NCBI GenBank assembly: GCA_000437495.1 | Contig: FR897883.1 | Location: 17,495 to 32,171, forward strand | Direction of reading: 5' to 3' | DNA from: Prevotella sp. CAG:485 | GTDB taxonomy: Bacteria; Bacteroidota; Bacteroidia; Bacteroidales; Muribaculaceae | Length of the DNA stretch: 14,677 bases | Shown: piece after piece, positions 14,566-14,677 of the stretch | Layout: each line of letters begins with the position of its first letter | Numbering within the stretch: the first letter of the stretch is position 1 | Notes under the pieces: model-generated | The model's database searches: none | The model's input: only the letters and a program-made list of their open reading frames with translations | Told to the model about the DNA's origin: nothing | Translations under genes and position numbers: made by a program

Positions 14566-14677
14566 GCCCGGGCGGCAAGAGTATGTTTAACAAAATTTAA
14601 CACAAAGAGCTAAACCCTTACCAATCAAAGAGTTAGACAGCAAAAATCGGCGCCGCGGGGCGGCAAAAAGGCCGCAC
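14566..14677. other. Gene-free window end with short repeats
   Basis: No gene is supported. TTTAACA occurs twice, 10 nt apart, within 14585-14602, followed by an A/T-rich stretch. The end is GC-rich, with a GCGGC/GCCGC hairpin around an AAAAAG loop. A promoter for a gene beyond the window is possible but no exact TAnnTTTG is present. Confidence 0.35.

Overview
The window looks like a chromosomal segment of a gut-type Bacteroidales bacterium. The main reasons are repeated Bacteroidetes-style promoters (a -7 box TAnnTTTG, in several cases with a TTG or TTTG -33 box 19-20 nt upstream), lipoproteins with Asp/Glu/Asn-rich starts, a C10 (streptopain-type) protease, a short Crp/Fnr-like regulator of Bacteroidetes type, and a secreted beta-helix protein ending in what looks like a type IX secretion (T9SS) sorting domain. 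Family level (for example Muribaculaceae or Bacteroidaceae) cannot be fixed from the sequence alone. No phage, transposon, CRISPR or plasmid gene was recognised.

Left part (1-4470), minus strand: a tRNA-Gln(CUG) with its own promoter; tnaA (tryptophanase, indole-producing) with promoter and terminator; a small unknown lipoprotein; and, just upstream of it in the same direction, a C10 cysteine peptidase lipoprotein gene broken by a one-base frameshift at an A5 run, exactly before the catalytic His motif. The lipoprotein has no visible promoter and probably shares the peptidase transcript.

Middle part (4471-10827), plus strand: a tight five-gene operon from one strong promoter, with gaps of 4, 4, 4 and 8 nt: GT4 glycosyltransferase, eight-helix-type flippase-like membrane protein (UPF0104/LPG_synthase_TM), kdsB (CMP-Kdo synthetase), mutS2 (MutS/Smr ATPase) and a Kdo/WaaP-family kinase. 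kdsB and the kinase point to Kdo activation and Kdo phosphorylation for LPS inner core; mutS2 is the odd partner.

Right part (10859-14230), visibly more AT-rich: a Crp/Fnr-like regulator divergent from a secreted parallel beta-helix protein, then a convergent acyltransferase-3 membrane protein whose promoter abuts its start codon (probably leaderless). The last 450 bases hold no supported gene. They contain blocks of degenerate 9-nt repeats that are C-rich on the plus strand, a 26-nt imperfect direct repeat and GC palindromes.
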